From assembly GCA_963704515.1 (NCBI GenBank), contig OY969913.1, positions 248,001 to 312,000 of the forward strand: a stretch of DNA of 64,000 nt. Direction: 5' to 3'. A program made the translations under genes and the position numbers. The stretch's first letter is position 1. The number at the start of each line of letters is the position of its first letter. The DNA is from VRUE01 sp963704515. GTDB lineage: Bacteria; Actinomycetota; Thermoleophilia; Solirubrobacterales; 70-9. The notes beneath the pieces were generated by a model. It saw nothing but the letters and a program-made list of their open reading frames with translations, was not told the origin of the DNA and made no database searches. This document shows positions 1-7,472 of the stretch, piece after piece.

Positions 1-122
1 CAGCCGCGCTGACGAGCTACGAGGGCGCCTTCATGCTGGCGTCGGCGATAGCCCTGACCTCAGCCGCCACCATCGCCCTGGCCATAGCCCCCCACCTCCG
101 CCCCCTCCCAGCCCCCCGCTGA
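1..122 (+). CDS. C-terminal fragment of a membrane transporter (MFS-like)
   Basis: The window opens inside a gene. The frame beginning at base 3 reads 39 residues to a TGA ending at 122, ending ...LTSAATIALAIAPHLRPLPAPR. One hydrophobic helix followed by a short basic, proline-rich cytoplasmic tail is what the last transmembrane segment of a major facilitator transporter looks like. Family assignment rests only on that pattern, because no signature motif is inside the window. It converges on the thioesterase gene, with two 47-bp hairpin repeats in between. Confidence 0.45.
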   Translation, partial: AALTSYEGAFMLASAIALTSAATIALAIAPHLRPLPAPR

Positions 123-132
123 CGGGGCGGGG

Positions 133-179
133 GGGCGTAACGTTTTTTGGATGCGATAGCACCGTAAGGCGTTGCACCC
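133..179. repeat. 47-bp hairpin repeat, copy 1
   Basis: First of three 47-bp elements in the window (others at 205 and 32761). It begins GGGCGTAACG, has a central GGATGC, a CCGtAA near the right arm and ends with a partly complementary GCGTTGCACCC. This copy has the weakest stem of the three. It lies between convergent gene ends, so it could act as a REP-like element or a bidirectional terminator. Confidence 0.75.
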
Positions 180-204
180 GGACGGCGGCAGCGGGGTCGG
201 CCGC

Positions 205-251
205 GGGCGTAACGTCTTGTGGATGCGACACGTCCGAAAGACGTTACGCCC
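205..251. repeat. 47-bp hairpin repeat, copy 2
   Basis: Second copy, 25 bp after the first and in the same orientation. Its arms, GGGCGTAACGTC and GACGTTACGCCC, pair perfectly over 12 bp. The loop holds the shared GGATGCGA and CCGAAA segments. It ends 11 bp before the stop codon of the thioesterase gene, which runs on the other strand. Confidence 0.8.
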
Positions 252-262
252 GAGGGCCGGGG

Positions 263-1048
263 TCAGCGGGGGGCGATCAGCAGGGACTGGGCGGCTCGGC
301 CTACGCGGCCCTGGGTGTCGGAGAGGACTGCCTCGGCGGTGCCTACTCCTGTGGGCTGGGGGCGGGTGACGGCGTCGACACAGACCCACTCGCCCTCCGG
401 CATGCGCTCGAAGTGGACGGTGAGGTCGACGTTGATAAAGACGAACTCGCGGTAATCGAGCACGGCGCTGATCCCGTTGCCGACGTCGGCGGCGATCAGC
501 GCCCGCTGCAACGGACTCGGCTCCTCCCCCTCGACCAGCGGATGCCGCATCCGCAGCCAGAACGTCGCCGGTCCCGGCTCGAGAAACGCCCCGGCAACCG
601 CCCGAAACTCCATCCCAGTCTGATACCCCTCCTCCCACCCCGTAGGAAAGAACTCCGGCACCCACCCTTCCTCCGGCCCCTGCGGAACCGGATCCCCAGC
701 AATCGCCTCCGCCGGCAGCTCAACCTCAGCCGTCCGCAGCACCCAAGCCGTGGCGCGCATCAACTCCTGGTCGTCAACCGACAAGGAAGCCTCCACAAGC
801 TGCACCTTCTTCCCCGGCCTGAGCACCCTGGTCTCGATACGAAATTCCCCAATCGGAACAGGCCTCAAGATCTCGAAGACAATCCGCCCAACCTGAAACC
901 CCCCGTCCCCAACAAGCTCCTCGACAGCCCTACCGAGCAAAGCCGAAGGCGGCCCCGCGTGCTGAGCCCCCGGATCCCAGGGCCCCCGCGTGAGCCCGGT
1001 GGCCACGAAGCTGCTCTCCCCGCTCCGTTCGTAGAACGCCTCGCTCAT
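263..1048 (-). CDS. Acyl-CoA thioesterase-like hotdog protein
   Basis: A 261-residue protein resembling double-hotdog (TesB/4HBT_3-type) acyl-CoA thioesterases, which hydrolyse fatty acyl-CoA. The N-terminal segment GPWDPGAQHAGPPSALLGRA (about residues 21-40) matches the usual first hotdog helix motif (HaGPPaaLLaRA). A second hotdog repeat is expected near residues 150-261, with HFERMPEGEWVCVDAVTR preceding the closing strands. No signal peptide or membrane segment is visible, so it should be cytosolic. It is transcribed away from msrB across a palindrome-containing intergenic region. Substrate chain length cannot be told from the sequence; an inactive hotdog homologue is possible. Confidence 0.7.
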   Translation of the reverse strand: MSEAFYERSGESSFVATGLTRGPWDPGAQHAGPPSALLGRAVEELVGDGGFQVGRIVFEILRPVPIGEFRIETRVLRPGKKVQLVEASLSVDDQELMRATAWVLRTAEVELPAEAIAGDPVPQGPEEGWVPEFFPTGWEEGYQTGMEFRAVAGAFLEPGPATFWLRMRHPLVEGEEPSPLQRALIAADVGNGISAVLDYREFVFINVDLTVHFERMPEGEWVCVDAVTRPQPTGVGTAEAVLSDTQGRVGRAAQSLLIAPR

Positions 1049-1066
1049 CCGAGCGGATCGTATTGG

Positions 1067-1194
1067 GGTGACGGAGGGCGGCTCGGCAGATCCTCGCGAA
1101 GCGGCTCCGCAGAGTGATTCTCAGCCCCGCAGGGGTACGCAATTAAACCCGCCTCCGGCGGGTTTTGAGAACTGACGAGGCGCCCTCCGTCACC
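1067..1194. repeat. 128-bp palindrome-bounded element
   Basis: A 14-bp perfect inverted repeat, GGTGACGGAGGGCG at 1067-1080 and its complement at 1181-1194, encloses about 100 bp. Inside is a second hairpin, CCCGCC-TCC-GGCGGG followed by TTTT (1148-1166), which looks like an intrinsic terminator on the plus strand. The region lies between the divergently transcribed thioesterase (start 1048) and msrB (start 1244), an odd place for a terminator. Only one copy is seen in this window. Confidence 0.6.
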
Positions 1195-1243
1195 GCCCTG
1201 TAATACCCCCCGCGTAACCTTTGCTTCAGACGAAAGGAGCCTG

Positions 1244-1663
1244 ATGACCGAGACCAAGCCGAAGGTCCAGAAGTCCGACCAGGAGTGGCGTGAGCAGCTG
1301 ACGCCCGAGCAGTACCAGGTGACGCGCCAGGCCGGCACCGAGCGCGCCTTCACCGGCCCCTACTGGGACGAGAAGGCCGAGGGGATGTATCACTGCGCGT
1401 GCTGTGGCACAGAGCTGTTCGGCTCGGACACGAAGTTCGACAGCGGCACCGGTTGGCCCAGCTTCACCGAGCCGACCAACCTCGAGCAGGTCGAACTGCG
1501 CCCCGACAACAGCCTCTTCATGCGCCGCACCGAGGTCGTCTGCAAACACTGCGACGCCCACCTCGGGCACGTCTTCGACGACGGCCCCGGCGAGAACGGG
1601 CAGCGCTACTGCATCAACGGCTGCGCCCTGGAGCTGAAGCCGGCCGCGGAGGCCGACTCGTAA
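1244..1663 (+). CDS. msrB: Peptide-methionine (R)-S-oxide reductase
   Basis: MsrB repairs oxidised proteins by reducing methionine-R-sulfoxide. The 139-residue sequence has the two zinc-binding CxxC pairs (C51/C54 in HCACCG and C100/C103 in VCKHCD), the family block SGTGWPSF (residues 67-74) and the catalytic cysteine C123 in RYCIN. The length is typical of stand-alone MsrB. A strong ribosome site, AAAGGAG, sits four bases before the ATG and fixes the start. The gene is monocistronic, divergent from the thioesterase gene and convergent with the response regulator. The protein is expected to be cytosolic. Confidence 0.96.
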   Translation: MTETKPKVQKSDQEWREQLTPEQYQVTRQAGTERAFTGPYWDEKAEGMYHCACCGTELFGSDTKFDSGTGWPSFTEPTNLEQVELRPDNSLFMRRTEVVCKHCDAHLGHVFDDGPGENGQRYCINGCALELKPAAEADS

Positions 1664-1675
1664 GGCGGGCGGGGC

Positions 1676-2326
1676 TCAGGCCTTGCCGCCGGCGCCCAGG
1701 TAACTGAACTTGACCGCGAGGGCCACCGCCTCGGTGCGGGTGTCCACCTCGAGCTTGGCGATCGCGTTGCGCACGTGGGTGTGCACGGTCGCCGGGCTGA
1801 GCTGCAGCCGCTCAGCGATCTCTTTGACCCGCAGGCCCTCGGCCAGCAGCTCGAGGATCTGTCGCTCGCGCGGCGAGAGCTCGAGCAGCTTCTCGACCTC
1901 CGACGGCTTGCCACCGGCGAAGTCGCCGCCGAGGAAGGTGCCGCCGCCGGTCACCGCTTTGACCGCCCGGGCGATGTCCTCGGCCGGCGCCGACTTGAGC
2001 ACGTAGCCGGAGGCGCCGGCGCGCAGCGCCAGGGCGAGCAGGTCGGGCTGGGCGTGGGCGGTGAAGACGATCACCTTGGTGCGCGGCCGGACCTTGAGCA
2101 CCTCCTTGGTCGCCTCGATCCCGTCGCGCTTGGGCAGCTCGACGTCGATGATCAGCACGTCGGGCTCGAGCTCCTTGACCACGTCGACGACGTCACGCCC
2201 GTCGCCGGCCTCGCCGACGATCTCGACCGTGCTCGAGTTGACCATGCGCGACTTGATCGCCTCACGGACGATCTCGTGGTCGTCGCAGAGGACCACCCGC
2301 TTGGCGTCCCGCACTGCCGCACTCAT
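1676..2326 (-). CDS. NarL/LuxR-family response regulator
   Basis: A two-component DNA-binding regulator of 216 residues. The receiver domain (about 10-130) has the acidic pair D15/D16, phospho-acceptor D61 in IIDVELP, a threonine near 89 and K111. The LuxR-type helix-turn-helix occupies about 148-205 (LSPRERQILELLAEGLRVKE, then AERLQLSPATVHTHV). No partner kinase is adjacent. Its ATG overlaps the serS stop codon as ATGA, so the two genes are translationally coupled with serS first. Regulation by an unlinked histidine kinase is the likeliest arrangement; the target genes are not apparent. Confidence 0.92.
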   Translation of the reverse strand: MSAAVRDAKRVVLCDDHEIVREAIKSRMVNSSTVEIVGEAGDGRDVVDVVKELEPDVLIIDVELPKRDGIEATKEVLKVRPRTKVIVFTAHAQPDLLALALRAGASGYVLKSAPAEDIARAVKAVTGGGTFLGGDFAGGKPSEVEKLLELSPRERQILELLAEGLRVKEIAERLQLSPATVHTHVRNAIAKLEVDTRTEAVALAVKFSYLGAGGKA

Positions 2327-3594
2327 ACTCGGCCGATCCTTTCAGGAGAACCGTATGAATGCAAAATAGTGGGTAGCGTGAATCCCCCGTCCCGCTCCTG
2401 CCGGTTCTCCATCAGGGCGATGATCGTCCTTCCGACGGCCACGGCGGTGCCGTTGAGCGTATGTACGACCTCCGGGGACGCACCTTCGTCCGGCCGGTAG
2501 CGGCAGGCCAGGCGCCGCGCCTGGTAGTCGGTGGTGTTCGAGCACGAAGTCAGCTCGCGGTAGCGGCCCTGGCTGGGGATCCAGGCCTCGCAGTCGTACT
2601 TCTTCGCTGCCGGGGCGCCGAGGTCGCCGGCCGCCACGTTGACCACCCGGTAGGGGATCTCGAGCTCGGCAAGGATGCGCTCCTCGATCGCGAGCAGCCG
2701 CTCGTGCTCCTCGGCGGACCCGGTTGGCTCTACGAACGAGAACATCTCGACCTTGTCGAACTGGTGCACCCGGAAGATGCCGCGGGTGTCCCTGCCGGCG
2801 GCGCCGGCCTCGCGCCGGAAGCAGCTCGAGAATCCCGCGTAACGGATCGGCAGGCTGTCGGCCTCGAGGATCTCGCCGGCGTGCAGGGCGGCGAGCGAGA
2901 CCTCCGAAGTGCCGACCAGGAAGAGGTCGTCCTTGGGGATCTCGTAGATCTGGTCGCGGTCGCCGGGCAGGAAGCCGGTGCCGACCAGCGCCTCTTCGCG
3001 GACGAGGACCGGAGGGACGACCGGCTCGTGTCCCTCACCGCGCACCAGCTCGAGCGCGAAGCGGACCAGGGCCAGCTCGAGCAGCACGAGGTCGCCCTTC
3101 AGGTAGGCGAAGCGCGAGCCGGAGACGCGGGCGCCGGCCTCCATGTCGATCAGACCCAGCTCGGTGCCGAGGTCGAGGTGGTCGCGCGGCTCGAAATCGA
3201 AGCTCGGTGGCTGGCCCTCCTCGCGCAGGACGACCGCGTCCTCCTCGGTCATCCCATCGGGGGCGTCGGGGTCGGGCAGGTTGGGAAGCGCCGAGGCGAG
3301 CCGCTCGAGGTCGGCCTCGACCCGCTCGAGCTCCTCCTTGCCCGACTCGATCGTTCCCTTCAGCTCGGCGACCGCGGCCATCTGCTCGGCCGCCTCCTCG
3401 CCGCGCTGCTTGGCTTCGCCGATCTGTTTGGAGAACGACTTGCGCTCGGCCTGGGCGCCCTCGATCCGCGGCAGCAGCTCGCGGCGGCGCGCGTCGAGCG
3501 CCAGCAGCTCGTCGACCTGCTGGGCAGCGCCGCGGCGCGCCAGCGCCGCCTTGACCCGCTCGGGGTCGGAGCGGATCAGCTTCAGGTCGAGCAT
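2323..3594 (-). CDS. serS: Serine-tRNA ligase
   Basis: Class II aminoacyl-tRNA synthetase charging tRNA-Ser (and tRNA-Sec where present). The 423 residues are a normal bacterial length. Residues 1-105 form the long charged helical arm that contacts the tRNA variable loop. The catalytic domain shows motif 2 around 254-283 (FSSCFRREAGAAGRDTRGIF, then RVHQFDKVE) and motif 3 around 380-400 (LNGTAVAVGRTIIALMENRQ). The TxE serine-binding segment is GTSEVSLA near 228. It is the first gene of a pair with the NarL-type regulator. The cytochrome c gene ends 12 bp upstream on the same strand. Confidence 0.97.
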   Translation of the reverse strand: MLDLKLIRSDPERVKAALARRGAAQQVDELLALDARRRELLPRIEGAQAERKSFSKQIGEAKQRGEEAAEQMAAVAELKGTIESGKEELERVEADLERLASALPNLPDPDAPDGMTEEDAVVLREEGQPPSFDFEPRDHLDLGTELGLIDMEAGARVSGSRFAYLKGDLVLLELALVRFALELVRGEGHEPVVPPVLVREEALVGTGFLPGDRDQIYEIPKDDLFLVGTSEVSLAALHAGEILEADSLPIRYAGFSSCFRREAGAAGRDTRGIFRVHQFDKVEMFSFVEPTGSAEEHERLLAIEERILAELEIPYRVVNVAAGDLGAPAAKKYDCEAWIPSQGRYRELTSCSNTTDYQARRLACRYRPDEGASPEVVHTLNGTAVAVGRTIIALMENRQERDGGFTLPTILHSYGSPERIGRV

Positions 3595-3606
3595 CGCTCG
3601 CGAAGG

Positions 3607-4005
3607 TTAGGGAGAGGACTCGCCGGGGCGCGGCGATTCTTCGGCTTCGTCCCCGGCATACCTGGCGACGAAGCGGGCGACCTCTTCGGCTTCCTTGCCG
3701 ACGACGATGTTCTGGGGCATGATCGCGCCCGAGAAGCCGCCGTTCTGGATAGCGAAGAGCGCGTCTTCATAGGTCTCGGTTCGCTGGTTGAGGCTCGGAC
3801 CCTGCGTGCGCTGGCCGCGGTTGCCGGTTCCCTGCGTGCCGGCGGCGGTCAGCGTGTGGCAGCCGGAACAGTGCGTGGCGAAGAGCTCCGCCCCTCCGTG
3901 GTTGGGGTTGTCCGGGGGGACCGAGACGCTCTCCTGACCGAATCCGCAGGCGGTCAGCCCGAGGGCGGCGAGGACGAGCATGGCTGTGGCAAGAGCGGGG
4001 CGCAC
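3607..4005 (-). CDS. Lipoprotein c-type cytochrome
   Basis: A 132-residue monohaem cytochrome c anchored as a lipoprotein. A GTG start gives VRPALATAMLVLAALGLTAC, a signal peptide ending in a lipobox with the lipidated cysteine at 20. The haem site is C46-SG-C49-H50, and the distal methionine is probably M96 in GAIMPQN. It has the fold size of small class I cytochromes that shuttle electrons to oxidases. The GTG start was chosen because it immediately precedes a perfect signal peptide; the longer open frame upstream overlaps the divergent flavin reductase and has no export signal. The partner oxidase is not in the window. Confidence 0.88.
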   Translation of the reverse strand: MRPALATAMLVLAALGLTACGFGQESVSVPPDNPNHGGAELFATHCSGCHTLTAAGTQGTGNRGQRTQGPSLNQRTETYEDALFAIQNGGFSGAIMPQNIVVGKEAEEVARFVARYAGDEAEESPRPGESSP

Positions 4006-4035
4006 GCGGCGGGCATCATATTGTCCCGCGCAGCC

Positions 4036-4512
4036 ATGAGTCAGCCCGACCCCGAACGCTTCCGCGCCGCGATGGGGCTGCTGCCCACCGGCGTCACCGT
4101 CGTCACCGCCGCCGGCCCCGACGGCGCGGCCGGAGCGACCGCCAACGCGGTCTGCTCGCTCTCGATCGAGCCGATGCTGATGCTCGCCTGCCTCGACCGC
4201 GGCTCCCGCACCCTGCTCGCCGTGCAGGCGGCCAACCACTTCGGCATCAGCGTCCTGCACGCCGGCCAGGAGGAGCTCGCCCGCGCCTTCGCCAGCAAGG
4301 CCCCGGTCGCCGAGAAGTGGGAGGGCGTCGCCTGGCATGAGCGCGACGGCGTCCCCGCGATCGATGGCGCCCTCGCCTTCATCGCCTGCGAGCTGCGCGA
4401 CGTGATCGCCGGTGGCGACCACGTGATCGTCACCGGCGAGGTGCGAGATCTGGCAACCGGCGAGGGCGTCCCGCTGATCTTCAGCGGCGGTGGGTACAGG
4501 CCGCTGGCGTGA
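4036..4512 (+). CDS. Flavin reductase-like FMN-binding protein
   Basis: A 158-residue split-barrel flavin reductase (HpaC/DIM6 type), which reduces free FMN or FAD with NAD(P)H for a partner monooxygenase. Seen directly: FRAAMGLLPTGVTVVTA at the N-terminus, then ATANAVCSLSIEPMLMLACL, FGISVLHAGQEELARAFAS and a C-terminal DHVIVTGEV segment, in the standard family order. The ATG at 4036 is 30 bp from the divergent cytochrome c start, so the two promoters must overlap. No partner oxygenase is nearby. A heme-utilisation (HugZ-like) role is less likely given the motif order. Confidence 0.88.
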   Translation: MSQPDPERFRAAMGLLPTGVTVVTAAGPDGAAGATANAVCSLSIEPMLMLACLDRGSRTLLAVQAANHFGISVLHAGQEELARAFASKAPVAEKWEGVAWHERDGVPAIDGALAFIACELRDVIAGGDHVIVTGEVRDLATGEGVPLIFSGGGYRPLA

Positions 4513-4518
4513 CCTTGG

Positions 4519-4833
4519 TCAGCGACAGCCGTTTGCGATCGCCAACGCGTGGCAGACCTCGTGCATGCGCGGACCGGAAAGCGAGGTGATCGGATCGTCG
4601 AGCAGGACGCGTGGCACCTGCCTGATGTTGTCGAGGTTGACCACGCATTCTGCCGGCATCCCATCTCGTTCGGTCAGGCGAACCTCGGTCGGAATGCCTC
4701 GCACGGTGCGAGTCGCATAGGCCACGGTCAACTTGCGCATGACGGGTATGGCCTCGTCGCGAGTTAGCACCAGGGCCGGCCGTCGGCCCTCATCGGGATC
4801 GTCGACCCAGCAGACGTCCCCGCGCCTCACCAT
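4519..4833 (-). CDS. MazF/PemK-family toxin
   Basis: A 104-residue endoribonuclease toxin of the MazF/PemK fold. The N-terminus MVRRGDVCWVDD is the typical beta-strand with RG(D/E)VW, followed by RRPALVLTRDEA and the central TRTVRGIPTEVRL strand containing the conserved T and R. A MazF toxin cleaves mRNA to arrest growth. The start overlaps the antitoxin stop by 7 bp, with the antitoxin first, the usual order for these pairs. The gene converges on the flavin reductase. The ANGCR C-terminus is intact, so it may well be active. Confidence 0.88.
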   Translation of the reverse strand: MVRRGDVCWVDDPDEGRRPALVLTRDEAIPVMRKLTVAYATRTVRGIPTEVRLTERDGMPAECVVNLDNIRQVPRVLLDDPITSLSGPRMHEVCHALAIANGCR

Positions 4834-5093
4834 GGTTCTTCCCGAATGGCCTCGCGTGCTTCGCGATAGGCCGAAGCGACTTCCTCATCGGTCTCAGGAA
4901 TCCGTTCGTAGCCTTCGCGGATTTCCCGGTCGATCCGGACCTCCTCCTCGTCGTAGAGATAGGCCTCGATCGCGTCGCGGATCAGCGCTGAGCGGGAGCG
5001 GCCTTCGCGAGCGGCGCGCTCGTCAAGACGCTGGAGCAGGTCGCGATGGAGTTGCACCAGCGTCTGCGTCCGCTCACTGCCACTTCTATTCAT
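4827..5093 (-). CDS. Ribbon-helix-helix antitoxin for the MazF-like toxin
   Basis: An 88-residue protein with a ribbon-helix-helix N-terminus (TQTLVQLHRDLLQRLDERAA, then REGRSRSALIRDAIEAYL) and an acidic, probably disordered C-terminal tail (residues 48-88) suited to wrapping the toxin. ATG 5093 was chosen over the longer frame because it begins exactly at the RHH strand and is next to a palindromic site, ACCATATGGT. The longer frame adds residues without family character. It should neutralise the toxin and repress its own operon. Confidence 0.85.
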   Translation of the reverse strand: MNRSGSERTQTLVQLHRDLLQRLDERAAREGRSRSALIRDAIEAYLYDEEEVRIDREIREGYERIPETDEEVASAYREAREAIREEPW

Positions 5094-5095
5094 CG

Positions 5096-5105
5096 ACCAT
5101 ATGGT
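5096..5105. promoter_or_regulatory. Candidate operator of the toxin-antitoxin operon
   Basis: ACCATATGGT, a perfect 10-bp palindrome ending 3 bp upstream of the antitoxin start codon. RHH antitoxins usually bind such short dyads at their own promoter, so this is a reasonable autorepression site. It is based on position and symmetry only. Confidence 0.4.
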
Positions 5106-5201
5106 ATCCAATGCTGCTGAGCCACCGCCTATGTAAGTGCTCAGACGCCGATTCTCTCCCCCCTCGCCACGAGAAATCTCGCCTGGCACAATCGAGTACG
5201 C

Positions 5202-5642
5202 ATGAGCGAGCGCTTTCAGGAGCCGGGTTGGTTCACCGCCCACGTCTTCAACCCGATCGTCGCCGGGCTGAGCCGTATCGGGCTCAGCCTCGCCGGCTCA
5301 CGGGTGCTGGAAGTGAAGGGGCGCAAGAGCGGCGAGTGGCGGCAGACGCCGGTCAACCCGCTCACCTTCGAGGGCAACCGCTACCTCGTCGCCCCGCGTG
5401 GCAACACGCAGTGGGTCCGCAATCTCCGCGTATACGGCGAGGGCCGCCTCGCCGGCCGCCGCACCGAGACCTTCAAGGCAACGGAGCTCCCCGATGAGGA
5501 GAAGCCCGCCCTCCTGCGCGCCTACCTGCGCAAGTGGAAATGGGAGGTGGGCGCCTTCTTCAACGGCGTAGGCCCTGACGCCTCAGACGAGGAGCTGCTC
5601 CGCATCGCCCCCGACCATCCGGTCTTCCGCATCTACGACTAA
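5202..5642 (+). CDS. Ddn-like deazaflavin (F420)-dependent nitroreductase
   Basis: A 146-residue member of the actinobacterial Ddn/FDOR-B split-barrel family, which uses reduced coenzyme F420 to reduce quinones or nitro compounds. Characteristic segments are VLEVKGRKSGEWRQTPVNPL (residues about 36-55), EGNRYLVAPRGNTQWVRNLR (57-76), and the closing FRIYD. The length and order match the family closely. It stands alone, divergent from the toxin-antitoxin operon and convergent with the unknown gene at 5684. Physiological substrate is not predictable; menaquinone reduction is the best-known role. Confidence 0.88.
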   Translation: MSERFQEPGWFTAHVFNPIVAGLSRIGLSLAGSRVLEVKGRKSGEWRQTPVNPLTFEGNRYLVAPRGNTQWVRNLRVYGEGRLAGRRTETFKATELPDEEKPALLRAYLRKWKWEVGAFFNGVGPDASDEELLRIAPDHPVFRIYD

Positions 5643-5683
5643 TGCCGGGCATGCCGGCGGTATTCGAGGCTGCGCTCTCCTTC

Positions 5684-6484
5684 CTAGACCGAAGCCTCCC
5701 CATCCTCCAAGCACGGAAGCGCCTCGCCAGCGCAGCGAATCGTCTCGATCGCGACCACAGCGCTTCCGGGGCCTCGCTTCCTCTGGTTCTGCCGATCCCA
5801 GAGAGCGAGCGCGGCGAAATAGGCGAGAAAGCCGACTGCGAGGAGGGCCAAGCTGAAGAAGTGGGACTTCGTCAGGCTGCTGATCGCCCCGCCTACGACG
5901 CTGCCGCTGAGAAAGCCCACCAGCGGGCCGCCGAACCCGCTGGAGAAGAATTTGTACAGGGGGGAACGCAGCTCCTCTCGGCCGCGCTCCGTCAGGATCC
6001 AGCGGCGCGGATGCGCGACCGCGCCGCCATCCAGATCCGGATCCGACCAGGGAAGGGCCAGGTCGCGTCGCTTTGCGAGCACGAGCCAGTCTCGTAGGGT
6101 CGCCTCGGAGATGAAGTGGATGCCGGTGGCCTTCGGCCGGGTCGGAATCAGACGCTCGCCGCCAAGGTTGATCCATTCGGTCGCCTCCCCGGGAAAGACC
6201 GCGCCGAGGGAGTCGAGCGCCTTCAGGCAAACCGGATCCAAGAGGCGCAGGTAAGCCCTGTACCGCCACGGGTCCATCGACGGCGGAACCCAGTACATCG
6301 CGGCCCAAGCAGTCGGATCGGTGACGCCCCCCAACCGCCGAAGCATCTCCCGGAAAGTCGGCCGAGGAACCGTTTCCCGCAACAGCGGCACGTTCTCGGG
6401 TGCTGGCTCCTCCCGCTCGAGCAAGCTCACGCCGCAAGCAAAGCTACTACTCCGCGCTGAAGCCCCGCTGGGCGGCCCCGCCAC
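5684..6484 (-). CDS. Unknown protein with C-terminal membrane segments
   Basis: A 266-residue protein I do not recognise. Residues about 50-150 are soluble and tryptophan-rich (DPTAWAAMYWVPPSMDPWRY). A winged-helix-like stretch may follow (HPRRWILTERGREELRSPLY). One or two hydrophobic segments (about 180-235, ending in FFSLALLAVGFLAYFAALAL) precede a basic tail with scattered cysteines. The GTG start follows the stop of the upstream membrane gene by 9 bp, with a GAGGG six bases ahead, so the two form an operon. The N-terminal 30 residues are low-complexity and the true start may be later. Confidence 0.55.
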   Translation of the reverse strand: MAGPPSGASARSSSFACGVSLLEREEPAPENVPLLRETVPRPTFREMLRRLGGVTDPTAWAAMYWVPPSMDPWRYRAYLRLLDPVCLKALDSLGAVFPGEATEWINLGGERLIPTRPKATGIHFISEATLRDWLVLAKRRDLALPWSDPDLDGGAVAHPRRWILTERGREELRSPLYKFFSSGFGGPLVGFLSGSVVGGAISSLTKSHFFSLALLAVGFLAYFAALALWDRQNQRKRGPGSAVVAIETIRCAGEALPCLEDGEASV

Positions 6485-6493
6485 AAGCCACCC

Positions 6494-6928
6494 TCAAAAC
6501 GCCCCGCTGGTGGTCGCCGCCCGCAGCGCCAGGAAGAGGATCACCCCGCAGCTGACGGCCATGATCCCCATCTCCCGCCGCACGATCGCCAGGGCGATCG
6601 CCTGCTGAGCGTCTGGGGAGAGGGATTCGAAATCGACGTCGCGCAGCTCGCGCTCGGCGGCGCCGGTGCGGGCGCCCTCGGCGATCAGCGAGACGACCAG
6701 GGGCAGGATGCCGTAGAGGTAGTGGAGGCTTTCGGCCGGTTTGTGGCCGGTGAAGACGAGCAGGCCGCCGAGCAGCGCCTGCACGAAGACGGAGGCCTGG
6801 GCGGCGCGCAGCAGGTACCAGAAGCGGATCGAGGCGCGGTCGCGATACCAGGCGAATCCGCCGACCGCGAAGGCGACGCCGTTGAGCACGATCAGGGCGC
6901 AGCCGACGACGAGGTGGACCTCCGGCAC
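6494..6928 (-). CDS. Small polytopic membrane protein of unknown function
   Basis: A 144-residue protein with four likely transmembrane helices: about 5-27, 36-60, 66-84 and 118-140. The loop between helices 3 and 4 is charged (TGAAERELRDVDFESLSPDA). A GTG start is fixed by a strong GGAGGA seven bases upstream. It is divergent from the nuo operon and leads the gene at 5684. I cannot match it to a characterised family; the pattern is that of small actinobacterial membrane proteins often seen beside respiratory operons. Confidence 0.65.
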   Translation of the reverse strand: MPEVHLVVGCALIVLNGVAFAVGGFAWYRDRASIRFWYLLRAAQASVFVQALLGGLLVFTGHKPAESLHYLYGILPLVVSLIAEGARTGAAERELRDVDFESLSPDAQQAIALAIVRREMGIMAVSCGVILFLALRAATTSGAF

Positions 6929-6984
6929 TGGCTATTTCCTCCTTAAAGGGTCGGGATTCGGCTTGCTGATGCGGAATATCACTA

Positions 6985-7001
6985 TGTAGCAATGTGTTAC
7001 A
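6985..7001. promoter_or_regulatory. Near-perfect dyad upstream of the nuo operon
   Basis: TGTAGCA-ATG-TGTTACA, a 7-3-7 dyad with one mismatch, lies in the 155-bp AT-richer region between the divergent membrane gene and nuoA. A TATATAAC sequence (7008-7015) just downstream could be the -10 region of the nuo promoter. A transcription factor site controlling complex I is plausible, but the regulator is unknown. Confidence 0.4.
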
Positions 7002-7083
7002 AGCGGGTATATAACTCGCCGAGCAGGCGGTGAGGCGAGGCGAAGGGCGCCCCGCGAGCCGCCGGCCGGAAACAGACTTCCCA

Positions 7084-7461
7084 GTGCTGAAGAGCTACCT
7101 GCCGATTCTCGTCTTCGCCTTCCTCGGCCTCGGGGTGGGGCTTGCCTTCGCGATGCTCAACCACGTGGTCGGCCCGAAGCGCCCGAAGCGCCCGACCGCG
7201 GCGAGCCGCCGCCAGACCGAGCCGTACGAGTCGGGCATCCCGGTCGAGGCCTCGCACGGGCTGCGCTTCGGCGTCAGCTTCTACCTGATCGCGATGCTCT
7301 TCATCCTCTTCGACATCGAGGTCGTCTTCCTCTACCCGATCGGGGTGATCCTCAAGGGAGCCGACAGCGTCTTCGTGCTCGGCGAGCTGGTCACCTTCGT
7401 CTTCCTGCTGCTGGTCGCCTTCGTCTACGTCTGGCGCAAGGGGGCACTGGATTGGAGGTAG
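7084..7461 (+). CDS. nuoA: NADH-quinone oxidoreductase subunit A
   Basis: First gene of the complete complex I operon. NuoA is a small membrane-arm subunit that helps shape the quinone channel. The 125-residue product has three transmembrane helices (about 5-27, 68-90 and 97-118), the conserved PYESGIPVE segment after helix 1, and FYLIAMLFILFDIEVVFLYP, including the FDIE acidic motif. GTG 7084 gives a start right at helix 1; earlier frame extension adds a hydrophilic arginine-rich leader untypical of NuoA. Confidence 0.95.
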   Translation: MLKSYLPILVFAFLGLGVGLAFAMLNHVVGPKRPKRPTAASRRQTEPYESGIPVEASHGLRFGVSFYLIAMLFILFDIEVVFLYPIGVILKGADSVFVLGELVTFVFLLLVAFVYVWRKGALDWR

Positions 7462-7472
7462 AGCGACAGACG

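Noticed and set aside
2461..4035. Long plus-strand open frame across serS and cytochrome c leading into the flavin reductase
   Set aside because: It is antisense to serS and the cytochrome; only the last 158 codons (4036-4512) resemble a protein family.
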